From Sipunculus nudus (lineage: Eukaryota > Annelida > Sipuncula > Golfingiida > Sipunculidae), in the NCBI GenBank assembly GCA_026874595.1, contig CM049309.1, positions 25,793,033 through 25,857,032 of the forward strand: a DNA stretch of 64,000 nucleotides. The letters run 5' to 3'. The notes under the pieces are model-generated. The model was not told where the DNA came from. It was given only the letters and a program-made list of their open reading frames with translations, and ran no database searches. Shown here one piece after another: positions 10,874-22,576 of the stretch. Each line of letters begins with the position of its first letter. Positions within the stretch are counted from its first letter, which is position 1. The translations under genes were made by a program, and so were the position numbers.

Positions 10874-13262
10874 CCGTTTTCCCCCATAGATAATCCGCAC
10901 CCGTAGAAAATCCGCACCCCTATTCAGTGCTACAATTTCTGGGGAAAAACCTGTATACCTGTGTATTATACGCAGCTAGATTCTGACAAAATCCTGAATG
11001 CTGCAAATTGTTTTTGTGGTGGTCATCGTATATCCGCTCTCTTCGTGGGTGTGACTTCGTCAGTCAACACAAGTCTCTAAGCAGAAGATCATTATACTTG
11101 AATTAGCAAATTGTCTATTCTCCTCCAATTGTTAAGTGTAAAAAGGGGGATTGTGCCTGGACCGCCGTTAACCAGGTATTGCAACACTTGTATTAAGCGT
11201 CACCAATGCAAGGCCGTTCGTGTCCAAGAAAAGGGGTCGTATGAATGTGTTTTAATAAAATATCATCCCCATTCTAACAAAAAAAAAAACAGCAATGATA
11301 ATTCTTAGTTACAGAATGTATACAAAAACACAGGTCTCCTTTGATGTTAATCAAAGGGAAGCTTTCCGTCATGTCGGGTAACAAACTGTAACGAGCGTGT
11401 CATAAGGAGAACAACTCGCACGGCACCCTAGTTAGCCAATTAATGCTAATCATAGAACAAATAGTCTTCATTAACTCAACACATGCATAAATATGGGTAA
11501 CCATCATTCAGTCGCTTATGGTCATCATGCCACGCAGATCATCGTATACGACAGCGTTTAAGTTACAAGTTGTTCAGTATGCTGAACAGAATGGGAATCG
11601 CAGTGCTGCTCGCCATTTCAGTATCGACGAGAGCAATGTTCGACTGTGGAAAAGATCGAAAGGACAACTTGAAAAAATGCCGAAATCAAAGAGGGCCAAC
11701 AGGAGTCGTCAAGTTTTCTATCCTGAGGTGGACAGGCAAGTGCTGGAATGGATCAGTGAATGTCACGCTCAGGGCAATGCAGTGAGCACAGTGCAAGTTC
11801 AACTGAAAGCCAGCCTGGTTGCAAAATATCTCAAAATTAGTGATTTCAAGGCTTCCTCAAACTGGTGTTATCGCTTCATGGCCCGGAATGATCTTTCCAT
11901 TAGAAGAAAAACCCACATCAGTCAAAAGCTCCCAGCTGATTACAAGGAGAAACTGACAGCTTTTCAGGCCCACATAATCAAACGCCACAAAGTACTGGAC
12001 CCGCCACTGTCACTCATCGGTAACGCTGACCAGACGCCGCTAACGTTTGATCTACCTGCCGATACAACTGTGGAAAAGAAGGGAGCGAACACAGTATCAA
12101 TCTGTACGACTGGTAATGAAAAAAACAGGTTCACAGACATGCTGGCCTGCATGGCAGATGGCACTAAATTACCCCCGTACGTGGTTTTCAAACGGAAAAC
12201 CATGCCCAAAGGTGTAAAATTCCCGAGCAGTGTACTAGTGCGCGTACAGTCTAAAGGCTGGATGGACGATACCCTGATGAAAGATTGGATTGATAGCGTG
12301 TGGGGGAATCGCGCTGGCGGCCTCACAAAGAAAGAGAATAGCCTATGCCACCTCAACCCGGCTGTACTGCAACATCTGAAGCAAGTGCACAAGACGGAGG
12401 TGGCGATAATCCCTGGCGGGATGACGTTGATACTACAGCCGCTGGACGTAGGTGTCAACAGGCCCATGAAGAAGCTACTGAAATCTAAATACAGATTAGA
12501 AATACACACGTTTATTATGTTTTTAAATCAAATTTTCTGTGATGTTTAATATCCACAACGGGGTTTCATTTTAAGCATATATATATGTATTGATATATTT
12601 AACTAACTATTATAAAATACCCTAGGTTTGTAATAAATTTATAACACATCTCCGGGATATCATTAATTTACACAGCTGTTCAAACTGTCCATGCTTGCAC
12701 AATAGGGTAATTAATTATTAATTATTAATTAACTTAGGAAACCACCAGGCAATCATTCCTCCCTTGGTTCAAGTTGTTTACATAGTAATTAGTGTATCAC
12801 GGAACATTTCCCACGGACAAGGACTGACAGGTGCAGGTATATCAGGTAGAAACGATCCCCTTTTGTGATTTAACACCACATGTAAAAAATATGCCGCAGC
12901 GCCATCTGCCGACAGACAGTGACATCAAAGGAGGTCAGCCAAGCAATATACCATCATGCATATTTCACAACGGCGATCTTCTGTTGTAAGCCATACTTAA
13001 GATATATTTTAAGTATCTGAAATGAAAAAAAGTTAATCAAATCAATAATTATGTTGTTTTAATGCAAAATTTGTACAAGTAAAGTGAGTTAACACTTTGT
13101 TTACATAAAATCCTTTATTATCGCTCATCATCAGCTCACCGTACGATGTTCAACCTGACTGAAAAAAAGTTTGGAAATTATGTCTCCATGTATAATACGC
13201 ACCAGGGTTTTTTATTTCGATTCTAAGATGAAAAAATGCGGATTATCTATGGGGGAAAACGG
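10874..13262 (+). mobile_element. pogo/Tigger-like DNA transposon, 2389 bp
   Basis: The ends are perfect 26-bp inverted repeats, 10874-10899 (begins CCGTTTTCCCCCATAGATAA) and its complement at 13237-13262, flanked on both sides by TA (10872-10873 and 13263-13264). A further AATCCGCACCC subterminal direct repeat lies just inside the left end. TA duplication and a single CENP-B-like transposase are typical of the pogo branch of the Tc1/mariner superfamily. The element landed in a B/D-type repeat unit whose unbroken version is seen near 5400. The identical ends suggest a fairly recent insertion, although the transposase appears defective. Confidence 0.92.
11527..12549 (+). pseudogene. pogo/Tigger-like DDE transposase, probably inactive
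   Basis: DNA transposase that would cut at the 26-bp ends of the surrounding element. The start MPRRSSYTTAFKLQ is chosen over an ATG three codons upstream because it matches the usual start of such proteins. Residues 1-60 form a psq/CENP-B-type helix-turn-helix, and residues about 65-140 a second CENP-B-like DNA-binding domain. The catalytic core follows: NADQTP holds the first Asp, and IIPGGMT…QPLDVGVNRPMK holds the third acidic position. The expected second motif (…LVxDxFxxH…) is missing. The sequence goes directly from ENSL to CHLNPAV, which looks like an in-frame loss of about eight codons. The frame also ends soon after KSKYR, at about 340 residues versus 450 or more in full relatives. 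A non-coding leader of about 640 bp separates it from the left end. Confidence 0.8.
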
Positions 13263-13264
13263 TA

Positions 13265-13649
13265 AACAATTTTAGGCAGAAACGTCAAACAAATCTCGAA
13301 CTATGTGGACAGTTGCATGCAACCCCAAAACAACTGTAGGTGCATAGCGCCACCAGTCCTGTATATGGCAGAACTATATGAGATGTAGAAATATACATAA
13401 TATATTGCTGATATGTCAAATCACTCCTGAGAAATAAGCAGGGACATAAACTGGGCAAAAATGAATGTAGGTGGTGCCCCAAGATACTGTACATTGCTGT
13501 ACATGCAAACACTCAGGTACATGCAGCACTATACTGAACTATACATGACAATGCAATACCTACAGCAGTTAGGTATTAATAGATACAGACTGAAACTTGA
13601 CCTGTTGGCAAATCTTAAAACATCTCCTGAGCTATTTACACATACAGAA
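13265..13649 (+). repeat. Right flank of the split repeat unit
   Basis: Continues the repeat interrupted by the pogo element and contains degenerate GGTGGCGCCACC boxes (GCATAGCGCCACC near 13342 and GTAGGTGGTGCCCC near 13470). It ends where element B3 begins. No gene is seen. Confidence 0.4.
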
Positions 13650-16384
13650 ACAGGGCCCACAGGCCTAATGCGAACCTGTGCATATGGAAATACACCAGGT
13701 ATAATGCTTCAATGCTGGACCATTACTTCTCATGTATATGAACAATGCAAGTACTAAACATTTTGAATAAGAAACAATTACACAAACATCACTGCTGAAA
13801 TTCTGGCATGGGTGCACACAACACAAAAATGATTGTAGCTGGCACCGCCAGTCTTGTATACAACAAAGTTATCAGAGATATATACATATGCCCAATTTCA
13901 GACTCATATATCAAACCCCTCCTGAAAATAAGCAGAAACACACACTGTAGGGGCACCACCAGTCTTGTATACGACAAAGCTATTCGATAAGTATATATAT
14001 GCCCAATTTCAGGCTGATATATCAAATTCCTCTGTAGAAATAAGCAGGCACATACACTGTGCAAAAGTCATTGTAGGTGGCGACACCTGTCTTGTGAACG
14101 AGAAAGCCATCAAGGACACATAGACAGGTCAAAATATCAAGCTAATACATCAAACTTACCTTGAGTCTGATGCATTGGGCTGACCAGGCTTAGGTGAGAA
14201 AGGCAGTTGCCCCGAGTGAACTGTGACAAATTTGCTGGCTCAGTCTACTGCACTTAGTGAACTCATGACCTGCATCTGGCTAGACTGAGTGAACTTTTGA
14301 CCTGTACCTGGCTGCACTGAGTGAACTCTTGACTTGTTGCCTAATCTGATACAGTTGGCAGTCTGACAGAGCTATAAATAGATCAAGACTGACCTCTAGC
14401 CTGTTGCCAAATCTGAAATAGTTGCCACACCATTGCATAAGCACATGCAGGGGCCCTGCCCTGAGGGGCATGACACCCATGAAGTGATCACATGGTGCCC
14501 ATGAGGTGTTCACATGTCACCAATGAGGTGATCACCCGCCTTGTGCTTGGCTGCACTGATTGAACTCTTGACCTATATCTGGCTGCACTGAGTGAACTCT
14601 TGATCTGTTGCCAAATCTGAAACAGTTGGCAGTTTCTCAACCTATTAAAGATACACAATCTTGGCCTGATGGTAAAACTGTTCACACATACTGAAAGACT
14701 TTGGCTAAAATGCTTTTTTTTTAAGCTGACATATTCAAAAACTTGTTATCAAAATATCTAGAATGATAAAAGATGCAGTCCTTTTATTGTTAAAGGTCCA
14801 ATAATTCTGCAAAAAATCATTCAAGTAAACTTGAACAAAGGCCACCTATGAATAATTTTTGTGCAATGTTTACAGAAGTTATAATTAAAACAATAATTTT
14901 GTAGAAGAACAGTTTTGCAGTCCTCAGTTTGAAATAGACATAATAATTGCCATAAGACCAACTTAAGCTTTCCTGATATGATGAAGTTTCATCATTAACA
15001 TTTTAAGCTGAAAGAGGCTAAAATTGTGAGGTTTTGCCCATAAAAGACAGGTCAATGTAGGTGGCACCACAAAATCTGCAACTTCAAATATGAGTCATGT
15101 GACCATCATTTGCACAATACTTGGTAATGCTAGCTTCTGCATTTCTGAGATTACTTTGTCAGTATGCTTACTTGGCCAAATGACTGTTCAAATTCATGTA
15201 ACTCCACTAAAATTCAGCAAATGCGAACCATTTGAACAAACTTGAGAGGGCTTGCCTCTGGGATCATTTCTGTAAAATATTGAACAATTTGGCTGGACTG
15301 TTTACATGAAGACTTTTAAAAGTTTTTCAGCTTTTTCCCTATAATATCTAAGTAAATGCAGATAGCAAAAAAATAAGCTGAATCACATAAAATTTTATAT
15401 GTGACAGATTATTGCATAAAATCTGGGGATGGTAGTTCCTGCTATTCTGAGAAATTATGGGTTAATGTACAGATGACCAATGAACCCCGTACAAAAAAAG
15501 GTCAGTGCAGGTGGGCCACAAATACCTGAATTTAGAAAATTTGGTGGTGATAGCTCCAGCAGTTTCTGAGACTGTCATTTTAGTATGCTTTTTCGGACAG
15601 ATGACTAGGATCAACTTCCTATAATTCAGCTAAAATTCACCGAACTTGAACCATTTGAACAAACTTGAGAGAGATGTTGTAAAAGGTTATTTCTGTCAAT
15701 TATTGAACAATTTGGCTTGACTGTTTCAGTGGAGAGGATTTTTAAAGTTTTTTTTAGGTTTTTCTTTATAAAATCTGAGAAAATGCAGATTTTTTCAGAT
15801 GGCTAATTTTTAGCATTAAATTCCATGATGCTAACTCCAGTCGTTTTCGAAATAGTATGGGTTAACGTATACCTGTGATTGTAAACATTGCCTGGCATGA
15901 GGAATACCTAAAATCATAAATCTACATTTTTTAAAAGTTTTTAAAGAACATTCTTGTCAATATTAACCAAAGATAACCTAAATCTAAATGTCTGGAGGCA
16001 TGATGTAACGGATGCTGATAAACTGGTTCCAGGCTAGATGTATCTGCTTCACACAGCTAACATATATGGTAAAATGACTCAATTCAATCTTTACTATTCA
16101 GCCAAAATTCATTCTTCGGAACCATAAAAGACAATTATTTTAAGAATTATTCAGGAGATTATTCTTGTAAAATATTAAACAAATTGGCCTCAGTGGCATC
16201 AGAAAACAAGTGACCCATGGGTCATGACGCTCAGCTGACTGGGAAGAGATTCACAAAAGGAAATTTTATCATCAGAATGGTAGATACCCATTCAACTGAA
16301 GCATCAAACAGAGTAACCAACAGGCCAAGATTTAGTCTGTATTTATATATCTGAAAAATAGAGAAAAAATGTGTAAACTTTAAA

Positions 16385-18003
16385 AACTAGAATACGGGTA
16401 GCCGACAAGTGACTACGTGTATCTGCCAAAATCAGAGTGGAACGGGTGAAGTGAGGCATGGATTGAGTGGCAAGGGGAAACAGAGTGAGGTATGTTGCAT
16501 ATTAGCATGGATGTCTGCAGCCTAAATGTGTATGTAGGTTGTGCAACCTACCACAAATCCAGAAAGCTGTCCAAGTTGAATACATATGCAAAATTTTAGG
16601 CAGAAAAGTCAAACCACTACATGGATATGAATGATTTTAGCCCACGGCAGCGTACAGACAGACGCTGTGCAAAAATGGTTGCAGTTTTGTGTATGATAAA
16701 GACCTATGTGAGATCTAAACACAAGCACAATTTTGGCCCAATCGGTCAAATGGTTCCTGAGATATTAGCTTGGATGTGTGCAGCGTTAACTAGAATGTAG
16801 GTGGCGCCACCTGTCATAAAATCAAGAAAGCTATCCAGGATGTATAAACCTGCAAAATTTTAGGCAGTTATGTCAAACCACTACAGAGAAATGAGTGATT
16901 TTAGGCCACAGCAGACAAATAGACAGACGCTGTGCAAAATGTGCAAAAATGGTTGCAGGTGGCCCCTCCAGTTTTGTGTATGATAAAGACCTATGTGAGA
17001 ACTATACACATGCAAAATTTTGGCCCAAGCGTTCAAACGGTTCCCGAGATATGAGCTTGGATGTCTGCAGCATAAACTAGAATAAAGGTGGCGCCACCTG
17101 TCATAAAATCAAGAAAGCTATCCAGGATGTATAAAACTGCAAAATTTTAGGCAGATATGTCAAACCACTGCCAAGATGTGAGTGACTTTATTGCACGGCA
17201 GACAAACAGACAGACGCTGTGCAAAAATGGTTGCAGGTGGTGCCACCAGTTTTGCGTATGATAAAGAGCTATGTTAGATCTATACACATGCAAAATTTTG
17301 CCCCGATCGGTCAAACGGTTCCCAAGATATGAGCTTGGATGTCATTAGCGTGAAAGTGAATGTAGGTGGTGCCACCTGTCATAAAATCAAGAAAGCTATC
17401 CAGGATGTATAAAACTGCAAAATTTTAGGCAGATATGTCAAACCACTGCCGAGATATGAGTGACATTATCGCACAGCAGACAAACAGACAGACGCTGTGC
17501 AAAAATGGTTGCAGGTGGTGCCACCAGTTTTGCGTATGATAAAGAGCTATGTTAGATCTATACACATGCAAAATTTTGGCCCGATCAGTCAAACGGTTCC
17601 CGAAATATGAGCTTGGATGTCATCAGCGTGAATGAGAATGTAGGTGGCGCCACCTGTCATAAAATTAAGAAAGCTATCCAGGATGTATACGCATGCTGAA
17701 TTTTCAGGTGAATTAGTCAATTCACTGCAGAGATATGAGTGATTTTAACCAAAGGCAGATGAACAGATGGACACTGTGCAAACATGGTTACAGGTGGCGC
17801 CACCATTTTTTGTGTATGTTATAGAGCTATCCAAGGGCTACATTAGTAAAAATTTTATTTCCTGATCAGTCAAACGGTTCCCGAGATATGAGCTTGGAAA
17901 GCTCATAAAATCAAGTCCCAGAGGAGCTCTCTGGAAACGAACGCGGCAACGGCGGAGGAACCCGGTCAAAAACATAGTATCCACAAAACTTTGTTTTAGC
18001 GGG
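16385..18003 (+). mobile_element. Family D element nested inside A3
   Basis: Begins near GAATACGGGTAGCCGACAAG and ends with the imperfect hairpin AGTATCCACAAAACTTTGTT…GCGGGTAC (about 17976-18003). It holds four to five tandem units of about 280-300 bp, each with two GGTGGYGCCACC boxes, one before TGTCATAAAATC and one before AGTTTTGCGTATG. The A flanks (…GTAAACTTTAAAAACT and AAAAATACAGGTGGC) look contiguous in other A cores, so D was inserted there. A second copy is at about 47440-48252. Confidence 0.6.
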
Positions 18004-18011
18004 TACAAAAA

Positions 18012-20290
18012 TACAGGTGGCTCCACAAGTCTGCAGAAACTAATAAAAACACTTACAAACATCAATATCCATGCAAAGAATCATGGTAATCTCCCCATTA
18101 GTTGTTCAGATACTTCAGCTTTTGTATTAAATTGTCCATTATTCTGAGGGATACTTTGGAGTCCTATAGCTTGAAGGATATGGGTAACAGAGACCTAATT
18201 TTAAGTTTCCACAGGCACTTTTCATGGGCCTCCTTGCATGACAAGAATGAAGATTCTAGGTCCAGTTGTTGGGATTTGTACCCTGTTGACAGATAACCAC
18301 ATCTTTATAGGTATCAAAAAAAGAGAAAAAAAATCGTAAAAATTTGAAAAAAATAGAGGTGGCGCACCCAGTCTGCAGAAACTGATGGAACAGGTCATGA
18401 TTAATATGTATGTCGAAAATCATGACCATCAGTGTTGTAGTTATTGAGATACTGCAGTTTTTGTATCAAATTTTCCATTATTCTGGGGGGTAATTTGAAG
18501 CCATACAGCTTATGAATATGGGTAACAGAGACCTAATTTCAGGTTTCCATGGAGACTTTTCATGGGTCTCCCTGTGTGTCAAGAATGAAGATTCTAGGTC
18601 CAGTTTTAATGATTTGTGCCCTGTTAACAGATGTTCATAACTTTAAAGGTCTCAAAAATAGAGAAAAAATTTGTAAAAAAACCCGAACAAATACAGGTGG
18701 TGCCACCAGTCTGCAGAAACTGATGAAACACTCCATGATCAATATCCATGAAAAAAAATTATGGTGATCTCTGCATTAGTTGTTCAGATACTTCAGCTTT
18801 TGTATCAAATTTTCCATTATTCTGAGCTGTACTTTGGAGTGCCATAGCTCAAAGGATATGGGTAACAGAGACCTAATTTCAGGTGTCCATGGAGACTTAT
18901 CATGGGTCTCCCTGTGTGTCAACAATGAAGATTCTAGGTCCAGTCCTTACGATTTGTACCCTGTTGACAGATAACTACATCCTGAAAGGTCTCAAAAGAG
19001 AGAATAAAAAATTGTGAAAATTTGAAAAAATACAGGTGGCACCACCAGTCTGCAGGTACTGATGAAACTCTTGATCAATATGTATGCCAAAAATCATGAC
19101 CATCAGTGTTGTAGTTATTGAGATGTTGCAGTTTGTTTTTATCAAATTTTCCATTATTCTGGGGGGTTATTGGGAGCCCCCCATAGCTCAAAGGATATGG
19201 GTAACAGAGACCTTATTTCAGGTTTCCATGGAGACTTTTTATGGACCTCTCAGTGTGTCAAGAATGAAGATTCTAGGTCCAGTCTTTATGATTTGTGCCC
19301 TGTTAACAGCTGTTCACATTTTTAAATTCGAAAAAAATCGAAAAATTCAGGTGGCGCCACCAGTCTGCAGGAAGTGATGGAACATCTCATGATCAATATG
19401 TATGCCAAAAATCATGACCATCAGTCAAGTAGTTAATGAGATATTGAAGTTTTTGTATGAAATTTTTGACTTTTCTGGGGGGTACTTTGGGGCCCCATAG
19501 CTTGAAGGATATGGGTAACAGAGATCTAATTTATGGTTTCCATGGAGACTTTTAATAGGTTTCTCAGTGTGTCGAGAATGAAGATTCTAGGTCCAGCGGT
19601 TACGATTGGTGCCACGTTAACAGATGACAGCATCTTTAAACGTCTCAAAAATAGAGGAAAAAATTGTAAAAAAATCGAAAAATACAGGTGGCGCCACCAG
19701 TCTGCAGGAACTTATGAAACATCTCATGATCAATATGTATGCCAAAAATCATGACCATCAGTGTTGTAGTTATTGAGATATTGAAGTTTTTGTATGAAAT
19801 TTTTCACTATTCTGGGGGGGTACTTTGGGGCCCCATAGCTCGAAGGATATGGGTAACAGAGACCTAATTTCTGGTTTCCAAGGAGATTTTTCATGGACCT
19901 CTCAGTGTTTCAAGAATTAAGATTCTAGGTCTAGGCTTTAGGATTTGTGCCTTGTTAACAGATGTTCACACATTTTTAAAGGTCTCAAAAATAGAGAAAA
20001 AAATTTGTAAAAAATCGAAAAATACAGGTGGCGCCACCAGTCTGCAGGAAGTGATGGAACATCTCATGATCAATATGTATGCCAAAAATCATGACCAACA
20101 GTCAAGTAGTTAATGAGATATTGAAGTTTTTGTATGAAATTTTTGACTTTTCTGGGGGGTACTTTGGGGCCCCATAGCACGAAGGATATGGGTAACAGAG
20201 ACCTAATTTCTGGTTTCCAAGGAGATTTTTCATGGACCTCTCAGAATCCCAAGTAACAAGGTTCTAGGTTCAGTGGTTAAAATTTGTGCC
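18012..20290 (+). repeat. Seven tandem A-core units of about 315-345 bp
   Basis: Units start at about 18016, 18359, 18697, 19036, 19350, 19687 and 20027 with a GGTGGCGCCACCAGTCTGCA-type box. Each contains ATCATGACCATCAGT, CATAGCTCGAAGGATATGGG, TAACAGAGACCTAATTTC and GAAGATTCTAGGTCCAG in order. The array ends in GGACGGACAGACGG-type short repeats before the 3' hairpin. Short open frames within it are accidental. Confidence 0.9.
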
Positions 20291-21284
20291 TGGTTAACGG
20301 ACGGACAGACGGCACGACGGACAGACGGACGACGGACAAAGAGTGATCGCTATAGCTCAGATGACTTTCAGTCAGCTGAGCTAAAAAACGTTTTGCAGGT
20401 TTATAACTCATATGGGAAAATAAAGCAAAATGGCTAAGTTAAGCTTCCCATAACTCAGCCAAAAATCACTTAAATAAAACCATTTGAACAAACTTGAATT
20501 ATCAACATCTAAGGATAATTAATGTGTGGGATTTAAGAATTTGGGTTGTTTTTTGAGAAGAAGATCTTGGTAGCCAATTAGCTAAAATAGGCTGTTATGG
20601 CATATGACTGAATTCAGCTTACCATAACTCAGCCAAAAGTCACTGAACTGAGACCATTTGAATAAACTTCAGAAAGCACTACCCTAGGATCATTTCTGTG
20701 CGTTATTAAACAATTTGGCCATATGGTTTCAGAGAAGAAGTTTTTTGTAGCTGTCAGTATGATACGGGCACTGATGACCCCCGTACAAAAAAAGGCCAAA
20801 CAGGTGGCGCCACTAATACCTCAATTTCAGATATGACTCATGTGACCAACATTGGCATAAAATTTGGTGATGATAGCTCCAGCCATTTCCAAGATTGTAA
20901 TTTTAGTATGCTTTTTAGGACAGATTACTAAGTTGAAATAGCTGTAACTCAGCCAAAAATCACCGAACTTAAACCATTAGAACAAACTTGAGAGAGATTG
21001 TTCCAGGGATCATTTCTGAGAAATACTGGACAATTTGGCTGAACAGTTTCGGAGAAGAAGATTTTCAAAGCTTTTTTTAAACTTTTTCCCTATAAAATCT
21101 AAGAAAATGCAGTTAGCCAAAAAATAAGCAAAATCCGATAGTTTTTTAAATGACTAAATTTTTGCATAAAATTTCGTGATGCTAACTCTTGCCGTTTTCA
21201 AGATAGTATAGGTTAACGTACAGATGACAGCCGCCGGACGCCGGACAACGCCACACCATCGCATAAGCTCACAGGTTCGCTAAA

Positions 21285-21900
21285 AATTAATCCCACAAAG
21301 TTTGACCAATATTCCTAATTTTAATACTAAGTTAACAGTGTTATTCACACCTAGGCCCCGCCAACTTAAATAGAAATAAATAAAATTCTACAAAGTATTT
21401 ATATCTTCTTAAATCTTGTCAGTTAGCACCTACATTAGATCCTAATATTTTATCACATTTGAATATTAGGATTAAATTCTTAAAATTGTTTTTTTAAAAA
21501 AAAAAATCAAAATTGTCCAAGTCTCATAAAAAAATTTATTTAACATTAAAATTATAAGATTCATGTTGTTTATTAGTCCTGTGTGTTGAAGGGGTGGGTG
21601 GGGGGGGGGGAAGGGTCTCCATTGTTACTGTTCGTTGCTGAAAAAATTGTTAATTTTAAGATTAATCTAGTTCATAGTACAGGTCTGTCAACGTAATGGG
21701 TGGGGGGGGGGGAAGAAAAAGGCTCCCTGTGGATGGTATTAACTGCAAACAGCTCATCTCAGTGGAGAGAGGGCTTGCCCTAGTGATGGGATTGCATAAC
21801 AACATGCCAACAGCCTGGGGAGCATAGAGAGCTGCACTGAATGACCTACAGTGACCAAGTGGACTGCTTGACAATGTACTAAGGGAATACAAGAAGAGCC
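21285..21900. other. Spacer with G-rich tracts, no gene seen
   Basis: AT-rich sequence with two guanine runs near 21595-21611 and 21701-21712. A minus-strand open frame (21662-21892) owes a poly-proline run to the second G tract and has no domain. Nothing else is recognised. Confidence 0.5.
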
Positions 21901-22576
21901 TCCAAAAAAATTCAATAACTAGCCTAATTTTGCAGCTTTTATTTTCAAATTTCAGATTTTAACAGATTAAATCCTTATGTGCACATGCTGTGAAAATTAA
22001 ATCCACAGTATTTACAGGAAAAAAATGGCTGTGGCCAAAGTTGGGCAAAATTTAAGGTACCAATTTTTTATTTTTGCTAATATTTTAAAAAATTTAAAAG
22101 ATTTTGATCTAATTTTGGGTATACAATTTAATTTTGATTAATTAAAGTTATATTACTGGAAAAAAAGTCCTTAGTTTTAAAATGTTTTGTGTACAGTGAT
22201 CAAATATCTTTCCTGATTTTTTACAAAATGCATTATGTTTGAGCCCATAACTTTTATATAACTATACAGAGGAATATTTATGGTAAATATGAGGAAAAAC
22301 AGATGAGTGGTTTTGATATTAGGCAGTCCTGAAGTGTGAAAATAGGTTTTTAATCAAAAACTGAGATTTTCCCTTAATTTCTCAAAGGAACGAACTTGCA
22401 AAGACCCAGCTTTTGGCTTGGTATGAGATCTTGAGGACATCTAACATTATACCGAATTTTGGATTCCTAGGTCTTATGGTTTCAAAACATGCCACATCTA
22501 CGGACAGACAGACGGACTGACGACGGACAATAGACCACGACTATAGCTCAGACGACTAACAGTCAGCTGAGCTAAA
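21900..22576 (+). mobile_element. Family A-type element, 3' part (A4)
   Basis: Carries a third copy of the 640-bp block found in A2, then GGACAGACAGACGGACTGAC, then the A hairpin at 22544-22572 (AGCTCAG-A-CGACT-AAC-AGTCA-G-CTGAGCT, one mismatch in the stem) and AAAAA. No 5' end was found, so it is either truncated or starts in the preceding spacer. Confidence 0.6.

Larger units (their letters stand above)
16208..20386 (+). mobile_element. Family A element nested in B3 (A3)
   Basis: Begins AAGTGACCCATGGGTCATGA with the perfect 14-bp palindrome TGACCCATGGGTCA at 16211-16224, followed by GCTCAGCTGACT. It ends with the hairpin at 20354-20382 (AGCTCAG-A-TGACT-TTC-AGTCA-G-CTGAGCT) and AAAA. The 5' GCTCAGCTGACT is the inverse of the 3' AGTCAGCTGAGC. 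It contains a nested family D element (about 16385-18003) and seven tandem core units. Insertion is into a run of A, with no clear target duplication. These traits (short subterminal inverted repeats, 3' hairpin, tandem core, A/T target) match the known Helentron-associated/pearl-type non-autonomous elements. That family name is an inference. Confidence 0.75.
13650..21284 (+). mobile_element. Family B element, full length, split by nested A3
   Basis: Starts ACAGGGCCCACAGGCCTAAT followed by GCGAACCTGTGCA, and ends GCATAAGCTCACAGGTTCGC followed by TAAAA, so GCGAACCTGTG and CACAGGTTCGC are inverted near the two ends. The body is collinear with B1 and B6. It is interrupted at 16208-20386 by a family A element. 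B sequence stops at …CAGTGGCATCAGAAAA and resumes at ACGTTTTGCAGGTTTATAAC, which are contiguous in B6 (about 52797-52812) and B1 (about 3631-3650). Removing the insert leaves about 3.46 kb. No transposase frame is present. Confidence 0.8.

Noticed and set aside
11111-11308. Open frame upstream of the pogo transposase as a second transposon protein
   Set aside because: It lacks an ATG start, has no recognisable motif and ends in an A-rich low-complexity run.
11964-12509. 181-codon minus-strand frame
   Set aside because: Shadow of the transposase on the opposite strand; the plus-strand product has clear domain motifs.
18102-19754. Series of 60-97-codon frames as tandem genes
   Set aside because: They sit at equivalent places in the 315-345-bp family A units and are by-products of a non-coding tandem repeat.
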